This document shows positions 32,900-45,117 of a DNA stretch of 64,000 bases, piece after piece. Position numbers and translations under genes: made by a program. The DNA is from Gracilaria vermiculophylla (Eukaryota; Rhodophyta; Florideophyceae; Gracilariales; Gracilariaceae): the NCBI GenBank assembly GCA_019155205.2, contig JAHNZQ020003150.1, forward strand, positions 492,777 through 556,776. The letters run 5' to 3'. A model generated the notes under the pieces. It had not been told where the DNA came from. It did not search any database and worked only from the letters and a program-made list of their open reading frames with translations. Position 1 is the first letter of the stretch. The number at the start of each line of letters is the position of its first letter.

Positions 32900-35800
32900 T
32901 CCAACTGGCTCGAAGAGCCAATATGACCGACCAATTAATGATAGAAGGAGAAAAAGAGAGAGTACATGTGGCAATTCTTCGCTCGGACACAAACGTGGTT
33001 ACCGCCAAATTTTTTGACCGTGCGCGGAGGATTTTGACCCAAAAAATCATGGCTACAGTACATCAGCTTTTTTAGCAAACTACCCAAACGTACAAAGACC
33101 AAATGGTAAGATAATATCTAAAAAAGCACTACTAGACCACATCGTTTAAAAACAGGAATCTACAAAGCCTTCTTTACCTGCTGGGGCAATCAATAACCCG
33201 TTTTGCGGTCGAGACGTGTCATGTGATTGTTGAACAGATGATCCTTTTCACTATGTCATCTTTTGTGCAGCTACAAGGTCCGGTGGGAAGTCGAGCAGAC
33301 CCTCAGACCGGGGCCCGGGAGTTAGCATCACCTTCAACAAACTGCTAAAGCCGCAAAAGGAGCCAAAGAAGATGACCTTCACGGGCGTCATCCGTCGAGG
33401 GAGCTAATTAAGAAGAAATAAACGCAATGAGAAGAAAACACGATTCGAAAGCTCTGGATCGGAGACTTCAACTGCCGAATCAGAGACGGACTTCTTGAAA
33501 CACAAGATGGAACACCGCAGATGGAAAATGCGGCCGGGGTCCTGACGTGAGGGAGACCGTTCAGGCAAGAGAAAAATCATTTGGAGCGCATTATCCTATC
33601 CAAATGCTGATTATGAGAGCATGGTGGTACTCCAGACATTGAACTACCAATTCACAAAGTCTTCAGATTATCACACTTACGTTATGGTATTGTCAGTTCT
33701 CATTTCGAAGTAGTAGTGCACAATGTCCGTTTCGAAGTTGTTGATGCCTCCATTGGAGCAAGCTCCTAAAGGTGGTCTCCGGTAATCGCTTTCACGAGCC
33801 AGGGCAGATATGAAAGGCTATCTGCAAACACCAAGCGCAGAGGGAGGCTCACTGGGCAGACAATGCTCCTACAGGCGCTGCTACGAGGCGACCTGGGGAT
33901 CTGAGGCTTTGAAATCTAAGGATGTTCGACGAGAGTCTCCTACCGGAAAGATAGACGTAGACGCAAGGGTGCTTTGTTTAGTTCGGCAGAGGTGGAGCTC
34001 GACTTGGAGATTAAGTAACTCGTCGAAAGCTCGCCTTGGCAGGTCTCACTACTTTAGTAACTACGTGCACCAATTAACTAAACTAAATCTCAATCCTACC
34101 GTTCCTCAAGAGTAGTGTAGCGCACGTCGGCCGAATAATGCACCACGCGGCTCAGTTTATAAAATACGAACCCTCCCTAGAAATATCCGGACGTAAAGCT
34201 ACATGAGATTATCGCCTTCGGGCACACTATCCTACATACATGTTGACTTATCGCAACGATACAAACACCAAAAAGTTGGCAAATCAGGTGGCTAAGCAGC
34301 ATCGTCTCCTTAGTCTCCAAATAAAAGTGAGTACATTTAGTACTGATGAATTTATCGCAAGAACTGATTTGCTCCGAAAGTGTTAAGCTTGCACGTGGGC
34401 AGACTGGCTTTTCGAATGACGCCGCGATGGGTCTGTTTCAAGTTTTGTCCAAATGGACTAGCAGAAACGTTTTTCTACAGCGGAATGCGAAAAAACTTCA
34501 AGGTGGTAAATGAAAATGCGACCAAAATGCTAAGCACACAGCCTCAAGTAGTCAACTATCTATTGAAGAAGTATGCTGATGACGACTTACGATAGGCCTA
34601 TGAGGAAGTAATGCATTGTCTCTGACTCTCGTGGAACACTGGATTACATTATGGAAAGAAACAATTTGACACGGCCTTACGAAAAGCTTTTTGGAGTGGT
34701 GATGTGTTTTTAATCCCTATCCGTCAACCTCTTTGTCAATTTAGAGAAGGGTTAGGGTGATCAAAGCGCACGTTGGTAACAATTTCATTTACCAGTTCAG
34801 TACATCGAACGTGTCCAATATGCCCAAGTCATTTCTGAAAGTCTTCTAGCTAAAAAACGCGTTCAGAAACCGTCCGTTACAACCTTAAGAGAGAAATCTA
34901 AAACCCAGACGTTTTTAAGGATGGATCACTCTTTTACTTTGAAAAACGAAGTAAGAGTCAGTTCAGATTTTAAATCATAAGCGGTATATTGGATAGTCGC
35001 AATTTATTCATGAGATAAATGCAAACAGCCCACGGTTTTCTGCTCTACCATCCACTTGGTGGTCTACTATACTCTCTAATCTAGGAATGGCCACGGCTCC
35101 ACTCGGACCAAAACATTCTACGCCGACAATGTATGCTATGCAATATGACAAGAATAAGTTAGGAGTCAGAAGGCTCGGTACGACACGGCAATAGCATAAA
35201 CTATACAGAAGCCGCAAGTCCGACGGAGGAACCCTAGGTCATCGGGTTTCAGGTGACCGTCGTGGGTAACCTCCTGTGTGGGTTCTGCCTATTACCACAG
35301 CATTTAGCTGCTGCATGTCTTAGCGTGAGACTGAAGCATTGCAAAAACTTTCTACGGATTCGCCAACAAAACCATTAAGAACTGTTTAGAGGCAAAACGG
35401 GGCGCAAAACACCACCATCTGGGGTGGGTACTGATCAACACGTACCTCTGCAGAAACAAAATACGAATGTAAAACGGATCTTATCACCTTAACAGAGAGA
35501 GCATAAGCCAGAGTCAAGTGAGCAATAGGGAAACGAGTAACGGTGGGACCTCAGGTTGCCACCGACCTGAAAAATCTAGTAACTGCCACATAGACGCTGG
35601 GAAACCCAGGATGGATTAGTCTCAGATGCTTGCGAGCATGAATGTGACGGAGATCGAAAGGATTCGATTTGCTTCTTACAGCATGACAACTGTAACGTCC
35701 TCATTACCCTTGACGTTTCAGATTATCAAAACCTACTCTTTGTATCCATTCCAAGCAAAGGCGTGCGACATAATCTGGTCGTCAAAAGGCTGTCACGGAT

Positions 35801-38150
35801 TCAAATTCTGCAATGGCATTCACTCTTGCGATTGTCCGATTCTTCACTACATGCATACCAACGGCCAATTTCTACTCTAGACAGCATCTACCTTCTGGTA
35901 AGCTTACGTAAATTGACCACCGGCATGCAGATCATCGTCTTCGGAAAAATTTCCCAAGATTTGATCTTAAGTGTCTCGTTTATTGACAGGCACGTTGAGG
36001 TTATCTACCCCGTATGGATACGAATGCCCACTTTATAGGCATTAGTATCACCATTACGAGACGATTTCTACAACACGATCACGCAAAAAGTACAGATCAA
36101 TTGAAAACTGCAAGTAATAGGTCTAACAAAGTACGCCCTTCATTGATAATATGCTTCAATCACCATAATAAGTGGTTGTAAGGAATGCATGTGACCAACA
36201 TGGAATCATATCGCTTTTAGTCGACTCCGGCTCATTAGAATGTGACCACAATTTCATGGCCAATGAGATCGTGTGTGACACCCCGAACGAATCGTTCAAA
36301 ATTTTTTTCACCAACGTCAGAGCCAAGGTGGTAAAACTTGCGAAAGTGGTCGTTATCGAAAGACCACTCCCAGACGAAAGCATGGCATTTGCCAATTAAC
36401 CCTAAGCCGTCAAGAAAGATGACGTTTTTAATAAGGGGCAGACAGACATCAATTCCGCACACCAGAAATAGCATATCACCAATTAGAAGAAAAAGGTAAA
36501 TATTGAACTTAAAAGAATTATTCTGAGACGCAATATATTCGACTTATTGGAACCATTCAGCTACATTCAAGCACCCCAGATGGGCTCAGTCAAGGTCTGT
36601 TTCGCTGTCACGTTTTCTTGCTTTCATCTTTGGCGTTGCGATGTCTTTATTTTCCCTTCCCATTCTCTTTCGTTTCTGCTGTTTTTTGGTATGTTTCTTA
36701 CTTGAATTCATCCGTTCTAATACGACTATCCAAAACCCTCCTAGGTGTCGCCAGCCGCTTTCAGCAGAGATACATTTCCTGCAACAGCGATTGACATGCT
36801 CATACCCAAAGACTACGTCCCTGAGGGTGCTAGACCTCGGATGCACTTTGCGCAAGTTCCCATGCTCTCGATTTACCCTAGTAGATCTTGAATGTACTCA
36901 ATACAATGGCAAGAGTGCTATTGCTAATTTTGAGATCATGATGTGTGTATTTTTCTGGTCAATTGGTCTTCTTGCGTGACAACCAGAGTTGGAGTTCAGA
37001 AGTACTGAAAGTACCTGAAGTTACTTCTTGCGGCAGCCGCATTAGAAAGTCTTGCTATTGCCCTACCGAGCCTACTGATGGAAACTCCAGAGAGGCACAA
37101 GCATGCAGTAGTCATTTTGCAAAAGATTATTGAAGCCATTGTGAGCTTTATCTTTGAGGAACAAAATCTAATTCGCCCAAGCGGAAGCGTTTTTCAACAG
37201 TTGAATTCGTCAATATGGTCAAAATGTATTCCTTCTCATGGATAAAGGCTCCTATATGAAGCACTACTTCCTTGTACCTTATTTCTTTTGCATCATATTG
37301 CATTTCAAGCGTTAGTTAACGAGTGCGTATCTTTCCCGTACACTTAAACAAGTAGAACGAATGAACGCAATCATAAGAAGGAGGCTACAATAATAGGCCG
37401 TTAAACATCAAAGCAGTTGAGCAGACTTCGTACAGCCTCTCAAGTCGAAATACATCCTATAGATGCATCATTTGAAGGTGTTAACACTGTCTGACCTTGT
37501 TCATCACTTCTATAGTCCTGCTATGATCGTCACTTATGATACAGGGAACCAACAAGCTGCTGGATTTCAGAATTCCTCACAATTGAAGAGTTCCATTCTT
37601 TTCAGCCTCTCAGAGAGTCTTAAAACCGCCAGCGCATGAATGACGAAGGAACCCAGCAGCTTTATCAGAATTAATATGCACAAAAGATCAAGCATGTGAA
37701 CCTGTATGAGCGTGAAAACTAGCTTCGTCTTTGGTAAAATTCGTACGGGCAAGGTCATACTGGCCATGGTAGAATATTGCTAAGCCCAACTGGTGGACAA
37801 GTGCAATAAATTAAAAATGTTACCAACGTCGACTAAACGTTTTGGGATGATTCAGTGTGATTAGGCAAAGCTTTCCATTCGCAGAAGAGATTTGGAGAGT
37901 AAGGTATTCTTTGAGCGAGGATCTGAGTCTCCAATCCGCCACCGTTCACTTTCTGCACTAAGTAGCTGCCGCCGGGCGAAATGGACACCACGTACAAAAT
38001 CATGAACTAATGCTCTCTTTTCCAAGTAACCAACCGGAACTGGAACGCATCTCTGCGGTGGTAGAAGTTCTTGTACGTTTTCAGTACACTATCAGTAGGA
38101 TACATTATCGGGTAAAATGGTATGAAAGTGATGCCTCATAAAATAGGTAC
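32900..38150 (+). mobile_element. Decayed plus-strand relative of the chromodomain gypsy
   Basis: Fragments in the expected order match the element at 12805-22236. Gag N-terminal remnants lie at about 32920-33560. A linker reads TKSSDYHTY, then TYRNDTNTKKLANQVAKQ. A capsid fragment lies at 34500-34700 (QPQVVNYLLKKYADDD, FDTALRKAFWSGDVF), and a protease end at about 35960-36036 (SFIDRHVEVIYP). Weak integrase-tail traces occur near 37900, and a chromodomain remnant lies at about 38064-38145 (HYRVKWYESDAS). Reverse transcriptase was not securely found. It is full of stops and has large losses, and a solo LTR of the same family is inserted at 33683-34236. It is much older than the two-LTR copy. 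Confidence 0.6.
33683..34236 (-). mobile_element. Solo LTR of the chromodomain gypsy family
   Basis: It aligns over its full length with 21685-22236 but is clearly more diverged. Flanking pentamers are TACGT (left) and TACAT (right), a near-perfect target-site duplication. It interrupts the gag linker of the plus-strand relic, so it inserted later and lost its internal part by LTR-LTR recombination. Confidence 0.75.
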
Positions 38151-38490
38151 TAGGGGATAGAACCCCTAGACCCCTAACACCTGCGGCATATCCCGCACCG
38201 CTTCCTCCCCAGATACTGGTGCCGTCGTGACTGGCTTACACTGGTTGGTGCGTTACGCTTCACTGTGAATCGCCCACGCTGAAGAGATGGGGAAAACCAT
38301 TCCTGCGGAACGGGGCTGCTAAAAACCATAAAAATAGAGAGAATAAAAAGGCAAAGAAGATAACAAATCGAACGGAAACAGAAATATGGAATATAGACGA
38401 GTCAATAAGAAGACAAAATAACTTTACTCATAGGAACGCAAAAACATGAAAAGCCTACTCAGGAGCAAAGTTACTACTCTTAGAGAGGAG
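38151..38490. other. Stretch between gypsy relic and copia element
   Basis: No gene recognised. A purine-rich run AGAGAGGAG directly precedes the copia LTR. Confidence 0.4.
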
Positions 38491-39050
38491 TGTTGGACTA
38501 AGTGCTTGTCCTGTCACTAAATACCAAATGTTCCAGGGGACCACGGGCTGTGTTGGAAGTTGACTCTATGTAGTACACGTGTGAAGGTGCGCTACTCGGC
38601 ACGTTGTTCACTACCATATGGTTTCCAGGTGTACACATTGCAAACTTAGCTTAATGTACACCAGATATGGTTTGGTGTAATGTGTCTCGTCATGGTAACT
38701 ATACACACACATTGCTGTATGGACACGAGTGGTGGCGGAACACAGAGAGTGTAAGGTGGTTGAGTGACTTTGTGCACTATCATGGTCTCAAGAGTGTACG
38801 GAACTGTCATTCCTTGTTGTGCCTTGCTGTTGTAAGCATTATTGAATTGTGGCTAGTACATGTATGTCATGTTACAATATGATTGGTAGTATTAGGTGTC
38901 TCTCCTTTGTAGTGTAATTTCTGATGCAACCTAGTCGGTGCGACTAAACCATTATATAAGTCGTGGTCGAAGCACCTCCAAGTAAATCCAAGCCAGAGCT
39001 GGCTAACATTCTTAATATCCCTCAACCCTTCCCTTGCCCTTCTGACCTCA
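38491..39050 (+). repeat. 5' LTR of the copia element
   Basis: It begins TGTTGGACTAAG and ends CTGACCTCA. A TATATAAG box is at 38953-38960. A truncated copy in inverse orientation is at 26238-26691. Confidence 0.88.
38953..38960 (+). promoter_or_regulatory. TATA box in the copia LTR
   Basis: TATATAAG, about 90 bp before the LTR end; conserved in the 3' LTR at 44227-44234. Confidence 0.5.
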
Positions 39051-39056
39051 AATAGG

Positions 39057-39071
39057 TTATGGGCCCAGCCC
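39057..39071 (+). other. Half-tRNA-iMet primer binding site
   Basis: TTATGGGCCCAGCCC lies six bases after the LTR. It is complementary to the anticodon arm of eukaryotic initiator Met tRNA (GGGCCCAUAA), as in Drosophila copia, which primes with a cleaved 5' half of that tRNA. Confidence 0.7.
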
Positions 39072-40247
39072 CGCTGACCTCTGGCGCTATCCCTTGTGTA
39101 TCGCCGCTCTCCCTCACCGCCGTTCACCCGCGTTTCTTTTTCGTTCTCTCCGTCGTTCCGTTGCGTCGAGTGTGTTGACCGTATCGTTGGTCGGTGTTGT
39201 TATTTTTCTTTCGGTCTCGCGTTCCTTCCTGAGGGCGTTGTGTTGGTAGTGGTTCGACGTTGGTTCTGCCGTTTAATCGTGTTCAGGATATCGTTGTCGC
39301 CCGTGTTTGTCGATCGCTACTTTTTTCGTTTGGTCTCCCTCTGTTCTTCTTGTTGGAATCTCCGCGTCGTGTTTGCGGGTTCTGATCCGAGAGGTTGAGG
39401 ACCGTATTTTTGTTGAAGTCCGGGCACTATCGTGTTGTGTCTCAGCAGTTTGTGTGAAATCTGGGATTCGTGATTCCCAGTTTGTATGTTTTTGTGTCAT
39501 CACTTGGTGACCAGGGCGACGAGCGGTTGATCTGTGGTACTTTGGGTGATTCCTGGTACTGCGGGAACGTTACCCTGGCGACGTGATCCAAAGCAGTTGT
39601 TTCTTTCAAGCGGGCTTCCCACCGGTTCTACTTTTGTAGGGCGGATAACGGTGTTGGTCGGAAGACCTGGCGAGTACCGCGGGATCACCTGTGAACGGGG
39701 TGTCGTGGCGTACTGCACTTGGGTGGTGTTGATCTGTGTGAGAACCTGACTTTGGGTCGGGTGCTTGGACTGTTGCGAACGATACCCATAACGAGCTTTT
39801 GATCCGGGGACCCAGGTCTTGCGGGGAGGCGACGTGGCACAGGCTTACCTTCGGTGAAGCTGCGAGTTACATTTATTGGTGCTCGTCTGTAGCGTACCTT
39901 GGGGTCAAAGTAACTTCAGTTTGAGGTTGTGCAAGTTCTTGCTAGATACCAGAGAGGGCTAACTTGGTGAAGACATATCTTTGGTCATTGACCATCCTCT
40001 GGAAGTCTCGTAAAGAGCTACGCACCTTCTCCTTGAGCGTAGGAAGAGGCAAACACAAGAAAGCGCTTTCTACCCGGAAGAGCTCCGGGGGTCAGACGTC
40101 CGACCTCTAGGGTGCGCGGATTGCTGCTGGTGATCCTGCCTGTGCCATCCGTCTATTGATTTTTATTTGTTGTTTGTTGTTTATTGTTTGTTGTTGTTTG
40201 CTGTCTTCATGCCATCTGTTTCCTCTAAGCAGTAGATCTCGCAAAAC
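39072..40247 (+). other. Untranslated leader of the copia element
   Basis: About 1.2 kb between primer site and gag ATG. No ATG-started frame of note; T/G-rich first half. It presumably carries the dimerisation and packaging signals of the element RNA, which is inference. Confidence 0.45.
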
Positions 40248-42116
40248 ATGGACTCATTCAGTGGGGTCAAAATTGAAAAGTTGGGTGAGGATAACTTCCA
40301 TGTATGGAAGCAAAAGATTGAACTACTACTTGCGCTCAAAGACCTCGATGATCACCTCGACTCTGTACGATCCACCGACGAAAGTGAGCTGTCCACTTGG
40401 GAGAAGAAAGATGCCAAAGCCAGAGCAATCATCGGCCTAACTCTCAGTGATGAGCATTTGGACCATTTAATGGACGCCGACAACGCCGCCGACATGTTGG
40501 AAGCCATCTGTGATGTGTTCCAACGCAAAACTTTGCTCAACAAAATCAACGCCCGAAGGTCCTTCTACTCTGCCAAGATGCGTGATAATGAGAAACTGTT
40601 ACAGTTCATCAACCGTGTACGTCATCTGGCATCGGACCTCAAGTGTATGGCCGTTGCTGTTGAGGAGGAGGACATCGCTATGGCCATCCTGTGTGGACTT
40701 CCGGATAGATTTGAGCACCTCATTGTGGCAATTGATACCACACTTGGCGATCGCCAACTCACTTTAGTGTTTGTGAAGAGTCGTCTGCTGCAAGAAGAGC
40801 AGCTAATGAACGATCGTGCCAAGGAGGAGTCCGGAAGTGAAGCAGCGTTGGTCGGCCGACAGTCGCGAAAGAAGGGCGTTGTGTGCTACTACTGTGGCAC
40901 CAAGGGTCATATCCAGAGAAACTGTTTCAAAAAACAACGTGATGAGGCTAAAAAAGGTCAGGATGCTGCTGCCCACGCAAGCGTACACGATGCTCAATGC
41001 GAAGAGCAAGGTATGGGTGACGGTGATTCTGACTACGTTTGCCTCATTGCTCGTGGAGCCGCCAAGGCCACTAACGGTGACTGGATTGTTGACTCCGGTG
41101 CTACCGCACAAATGACCTATGACGACTCCATGTTCCAATCATTCGAGAGCAAGCCATCTTCTGGTGTGAGTATCGGCAATGATTCCAAATTAGAGTGGCA
41201 TGGCGAAGGCTGTGTTGAGCTGGATGTGAGTATTGACTGGTCAAGGCGCAAGTGCAAGTTGAGCAAAGTAGTGCACGTGCCTAGTCTGCGTTACCAGCTG
41301 ATATCGTTATCTGCAATTTGTGACTTGGATGCTACAGTTCTGTTCGACAAGCACAAGGTGTGTGTGTACAAGGGCTCTGCTCTGCTTGCACAAGGACGCC
41401 GAGTCAAAGCCCTTTACTACCTCTGTACTGCAGTTTCACAACTTGTTGATCCGGACAGCGCACTTGTATCCGACCTGTCAATCTGGCATGCTCGGATGGC
41501 TCACGTGAATGTTGATGGCATCAAGCAAATGGCTCGCGATGGCGTTGTGTCAGGACTTAATGTGGATGTGGCACATAATCTGGATGTATGTGACTCTTGT
41601 GTTGTAGGCGTGTCTACCCACGCGGCGACTCCCAAGCAAGGGGAGGAGCGCGCAACCAAGCTGTTGGACCTTGTTCACTCGGACATTCGTGGTCCAGTGG
41701 AGGTGGGTTCCTTGGGAGGCTCGCGCTACCTTGTCACATTCATCGACGATTACAGCCGGTTCTGCTTCGTGTACATGCTCAAGACCAAGAGCGAGGCGTT
41801 CCAGATGTTCGTGAAATGGCTCAAGTTTGTTCAAAACCAAATAGGTACTCAAGTTAAAACCATCACTGAGGATAGTGACACGGGCACACCTCCAGATGAG
41901 ATCCCAGAAAGCGGTCCCAATCACTCCACCGACGTTCCAGAAGATGTTCCAGATGTCCAACAGCTAGCGTCATTGCGTAGGTCTACTCGTGTGCGAAAAC
42001 CGACTTCGTCCTGGTGGCGTGCAACTGCTCTACTCACAGCCAGTGATGACATTCCTGTGTCGTATCAAGATGTAGTTTCACGCCCTGATTGCAAGGCGTG
42101 GACAAAGGCAATGTAA
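40248..42116 (+). pseudogene. Copia gag, protease and truncated integrase fused to reverse transcriptase lead-in
   Basis: The ATG at 40248 opens 622 codons. Gag comes first (residues 1-200, KLGEDNFHVWKQKIELLL, CGLPDRFEHLI), with a CCHC knuckle at about 213-226 (CYYCGTKGHIQRNC). The protease follows (WIVDSGATAQMT at about 283-294). The integrase zinc finger comes next (IWHARMAHVNVDGIKQM, CDSCVVG), then the first core Asp (HSDIRGPVEV) and TFIDDYSRFCFVYML. At about 41868 the frame jumps from IGTQVKTI to an acidic linker (TEDSDTGTPPDEIPESG), which normally sits between integrase and reverse transcriptase. The second Asp, the Glu and the integrase C-terminus are therefore deleted without breaking the frame. 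The frame stops with TAA at WTKAM, just inside the reverse transcriptase. Confidence 0.85.
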
Positions 42117-43742
42117 AGCGAGTATGAGTAGTTGATGGAGCATGACACATGGGAGCTAGTGCCGAGGCCAGCAGACAGCAACCTGATATCGTGCAAGTAG
42201 GTGTTTGTGCAAAAGAATGAGGCAGGTGCCAACGGTGAACCGACAGTTAGTTACAAGGCTCGCGTTGTTGCTCGAGGTTTCCTGCAGATCGAAGGTGTGG
42301 ACTTCTCTGAGACTGTGCACCAGTGGTCAAATTCACGTCTGTGAGAATGATTTTGTCCATAGCTGCAGTCAAGGATTACCAATTACACTAAATGGACGTC
42401 AAAACTGCGTTCCTGAATGGTGACCTCGAGGAAACTGTGTACATGGAGCAGCCGGAAAGATTTATTCAGACAGGGAACGAGTAGCTTGTATGTCGCTTGA
42501 AAAAGACCATCTATGGGTTGCGTCAAGCACCCAGACAATTGCATGCCAAGATATACTCGTTCCTTGTGCAAGAAATGAATCTGACGCCCAACAACGCCGA
42601 CGAATGTGTGTACACCGGAACGGTACTGGGAGTGGTTATGATCATTGATCTGTATGTGGAAGACTTGCTTTTTGCGAGTCCGAGTATGGAGACCATAAGC
42701 TACGTCAAGGCAGAACTGTCTGAATGTTTCCGCATGAAGGAGCTCAATGATGCGCGCATTGTACTTGGATTCGAGATCCGACGTGCTCGACCCAAGAGAC
42801 TGTTATGTTTGACACAGTCTGCATACACGCGCAAGGTTCTGGAACGGTTTGAAATGCTACAGTCAAAGCCAGTTGACACTGCCATGGACTCCGGTGTAAA
42901 CCTCAGCGTTGTTGACGAGCCTCTGATGCACATCGCATATCGTCAAGTGATTGGCTGCCTCATGTATCTCTCTGTGGGAACTCGACCAGACATATCGTTT
43001 GCTGTTGCTAGGCTTGCAAAGTATGTCGAAAAGCACTCAGAGATTCACTGGAAGGCACTTAAGCGCGTCATTTGGTACCTCAACGGCACTCTCTCCTTTG
43101 GACTTACATATGGCTCTATTGCAGGTACTCAGCTCCATGGGTACGTGGAATCTAATTGGGCAGGTGACAGCACTAGTTGCAAGTCCACCAGTGGATACGT
43201 GTTCATGATGTGCGGTGCTCCGGTGTATTGGAGCTCGCGCCAGCAGGACGTAGATGCACTTTCCAGTGCTGCAGCTGAGTATGTGAGTCTGTGCTCTGTG
43301 TTATCACGCCTCGTGGCCACGTGCGACGCACCCAATAAAAAGGTCGACGGTTGGCGCCTCCAGCCAACGAGTCGACCATCGATTCTCCTTGTCTCACTCT
43401 GGGACCAAGGAGGCGATCTGGCTTAGGCGACTGTGGAATGGAATCGGCAACGCAAGCGGTATGCATGTGGGCAAGTCCGTGCAGATCTTGGTTGAACCCA
43501 TTACTGTGTATGTGGACAACCAAGGTTGCATTGACCTCGCTCGGGATGTGGTTGTGAACAAGCGAACTAAACATATTGATAATCGCTTTCACTTCACCAG
43601 AGAGGCTTTGCAGGACAAGTCCATTGAGGTGCAGTACTGCCCGACTGAGAGTATGGTTGCTGACATGCTGACAAAACCACTTGGTCGCCTGAAGCTGGAG
43701 AAGTTCCGAGGTGAGATTGGCCTCATGCCCCTAGACGTTTAA
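42117..43742 (+). pseudogene. Copia reverse transcriptase and RNase H
   Basis: Up to about 42490 the reverse transcriptase start is broken by stops (YKARVVARGFLQ, KTAFLNGDLEETVYMEQPE). From 42497 a frame continues with KKTIYGLRQAP, the catalytic box as LYVEDLLFA (YVED for YVDD), GCLMYLSVGTRPDI and the RNase H start GYVESNWAGDSTSCKSTSGY, where the first catalytic Asp motif is also altered. At 43298 a 103-bp insertion breaks the frame. RNase H resumes at 43401 with GTKEAIWLRRLWNGIG, TVYVDNQGCIDLA and KRTKHIDNRFHF, ending at 43742. Confidence 0.85.
43298..43400. other. 103-bp insertion with inverted repeat in copia RNase H
   Basis: Removing it restores EYVSLCS-GTKEAIWLRRL, the normal copia reading. 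It contains an inverted repeat at 43343-43376, with GTTGGC and GCCAAC arms bounded by GTCGAC on both sides. CTCT occurs at both junctions and may be a short duplication. Confidence 0.6.
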
Positions 43743-43752
43743 AGTCATTTAC

Positions 43753-43762
43753 AGAGGGGGGG
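43753..43762 (+). other. Polypurine tract of the copia element
   Basis: AGAGGGGGGG directly before the TGTTGG start of the 3' LTR. Confidence 0.75.
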
Positions 43763-44325
43763 TGTTGGATTAAGTGCCAGTCCTGTCACTAAATACCAAA
43801 TGTTCCAGGGGACCATGGGCTGTGTTGGAAGTTGACTCTGTGTAATACACGTGTGCAGGTGCGCTACTCGGCACGTTGTTCACTACCATATGGTTTCCAG
43901 GTGTACACATTGCAAACTCAGCTTAATTTACACCAGATATGGTTTGGTGTAATGTGCCTCGTCATGGTAACTATACACACACATTGCTGTATGGACACAC
44001 AAGTGGTGGCGGAATACAGAGAGTGTAAGGTGGTTGAGTGACTTTGTGCACTGTCATGGCCTCGTGAGTGTACGGAACTGTCATTCCTTGTTGTGCCTTG
44101 CTGTTGTAAGCATTATTGAATTGTGGCTAGTACATTTATGTCATGTTACAATATGCTTGGTAGTATTTAGTGTCTCTACTTTGTAGTGTAATTTCTGATG
44201 CAACCTAGTCGGTGCGACTGAACCACTATATAAGTCGTGGTCGAAGCACCTCCAAGTAAATCCAAGCCAGAGCTGGCTAACATTCTTAATATCCCTCCAA
44301 CCTTCCCTTGCCCCTCTGACCTCCA
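43763..44325 (+). repeat. 3' LTR of the copia element
   Basis: Begins TGTTGGATTAAG, ends CTGACCTCCA, and pairs with 38491-39050. TATATAAG at 44227-44234. Confidence 0.88.
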
Positions 44326-44635
44326 ATGAGAAGTTCCTTTCGATGGCCATGGAGTCATCAAGCAGTTATGGCAAGCACATTCAAATGAAGAGGTTGAAGA
44401 GAGAACCCCCTGGAGGTCAAAGAGAAAGGTTGCGCGGAACCTACAAGGGTATGAGAAGCGTACATGACCGGGTGCTTGTCGAGCGGAACAGAGAGTATTG
44501 GAGTTGACGGGTGATGCGCAGAGGGAGCACAAGGTGGAACAGTCGCTTTCCCAAAAAAGAGATCGGTAAGAGTACGAGCGCCGAATGGAGTAGTAGTATA
44601 TTATCAATGGATTTTATGGAGCCCACGAACACATA
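44326..44635. other. Unassigned stretch between copia elements
   Basis: About 310 bases with short charged frames on plus (WRSKRKVARNLQGYEK), possibly decayed retroelement sequence. No family assigned. Confidence 0.3.
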
Positions 44636-45102
44636 TGTTAATAGCTCTGCACTAGAGGCGTGAGAACATTTGAATGTGTTGTAATTATATGTTGAGCCCG
44701 TCGCATAAGCGAGTCCCCGGTATCTCAAATGACTGCGTTCGTACCAGCGAAAATAGGCAACATGGGAAACAGTACTAGATAATATGAATAGTGGGTTGAA
44801 AGATAAGAGACAGTCTTCTCCTTTCACCCAAAATATTTCCTCTCCTCTCCGATTATTTGCATTAGTATTTCCTCTCCTCCTCTCCAACTAGGTATTTATG
44901 CCTCTTTTGGAATTTACTCTCATTTACTTTCCTACATCTATGGAATAATTGCGCTGCGGAAGTGCATATAAACTCTGGGCTCACTCATTACAATAACGAG
45001 GCATCCACATAAACAACTACCGCGTACACAAGGTGTACTGCCTACGTGACTTCTGTCCAAGGCGAATTGTGTCGTTCTATTTCATCTTTGTCGACCAATT
45101 CA
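44636..45102 (+). repeat. Probable 5' LTR of the truncated copia-order element
   Basis: It ends ...CAATTCA directly before TAG-TTATGGGCCCAG. TATAAA at 44967-44972. The start at TGTTAATAGC is chosen only from the TGTT ending and could be wrong. Confidence 0.45.
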
Positions 45103-45105
45103 TAG

Positions 45106-45117
45106 TTATGGGCCCAG
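45106..45117 (+). other. Half-tRNA-iMet primer site overlapping the gag start codon
   Basis: TTATGGGCCCAG is shared with the primer sites at 39057 and 62911. Its ATG (45108-45110) also opens the gag frame (MGPDGSAPRG). Confidence 0.6.

Larger units (their letters stand above)
38491..44325 (+). mobile_element. Two-LTR Ty1/copia element with deleted integrase core
   Basis: The element has LTRs at 38491-39050 and 43763-44325 (about 95 percent identical by eye), a half-tRNA-type primer site at 39057-39071, and a 1.2-kb leader. It then has gag, protease, a partial integrase, reverse transcriptase, RNase H, and a polypurine tract at 43753-43762. This is copia order. The flanking pentamers AGGAG and ATGAG match at four of five positions. 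The integrase lacks its catalytic core, the reverse transcriptase has stops and a YVED box, and RNase H is broken by a 103-bp insertion. Confidence 0.88.

Noticed and set aside
39096..39398. 100-codon plus frame in the copia leader
   Set aside because: It begins at GTG, is rich in Phe, Val and Ser from T/G-rich DNA, and has no motif.
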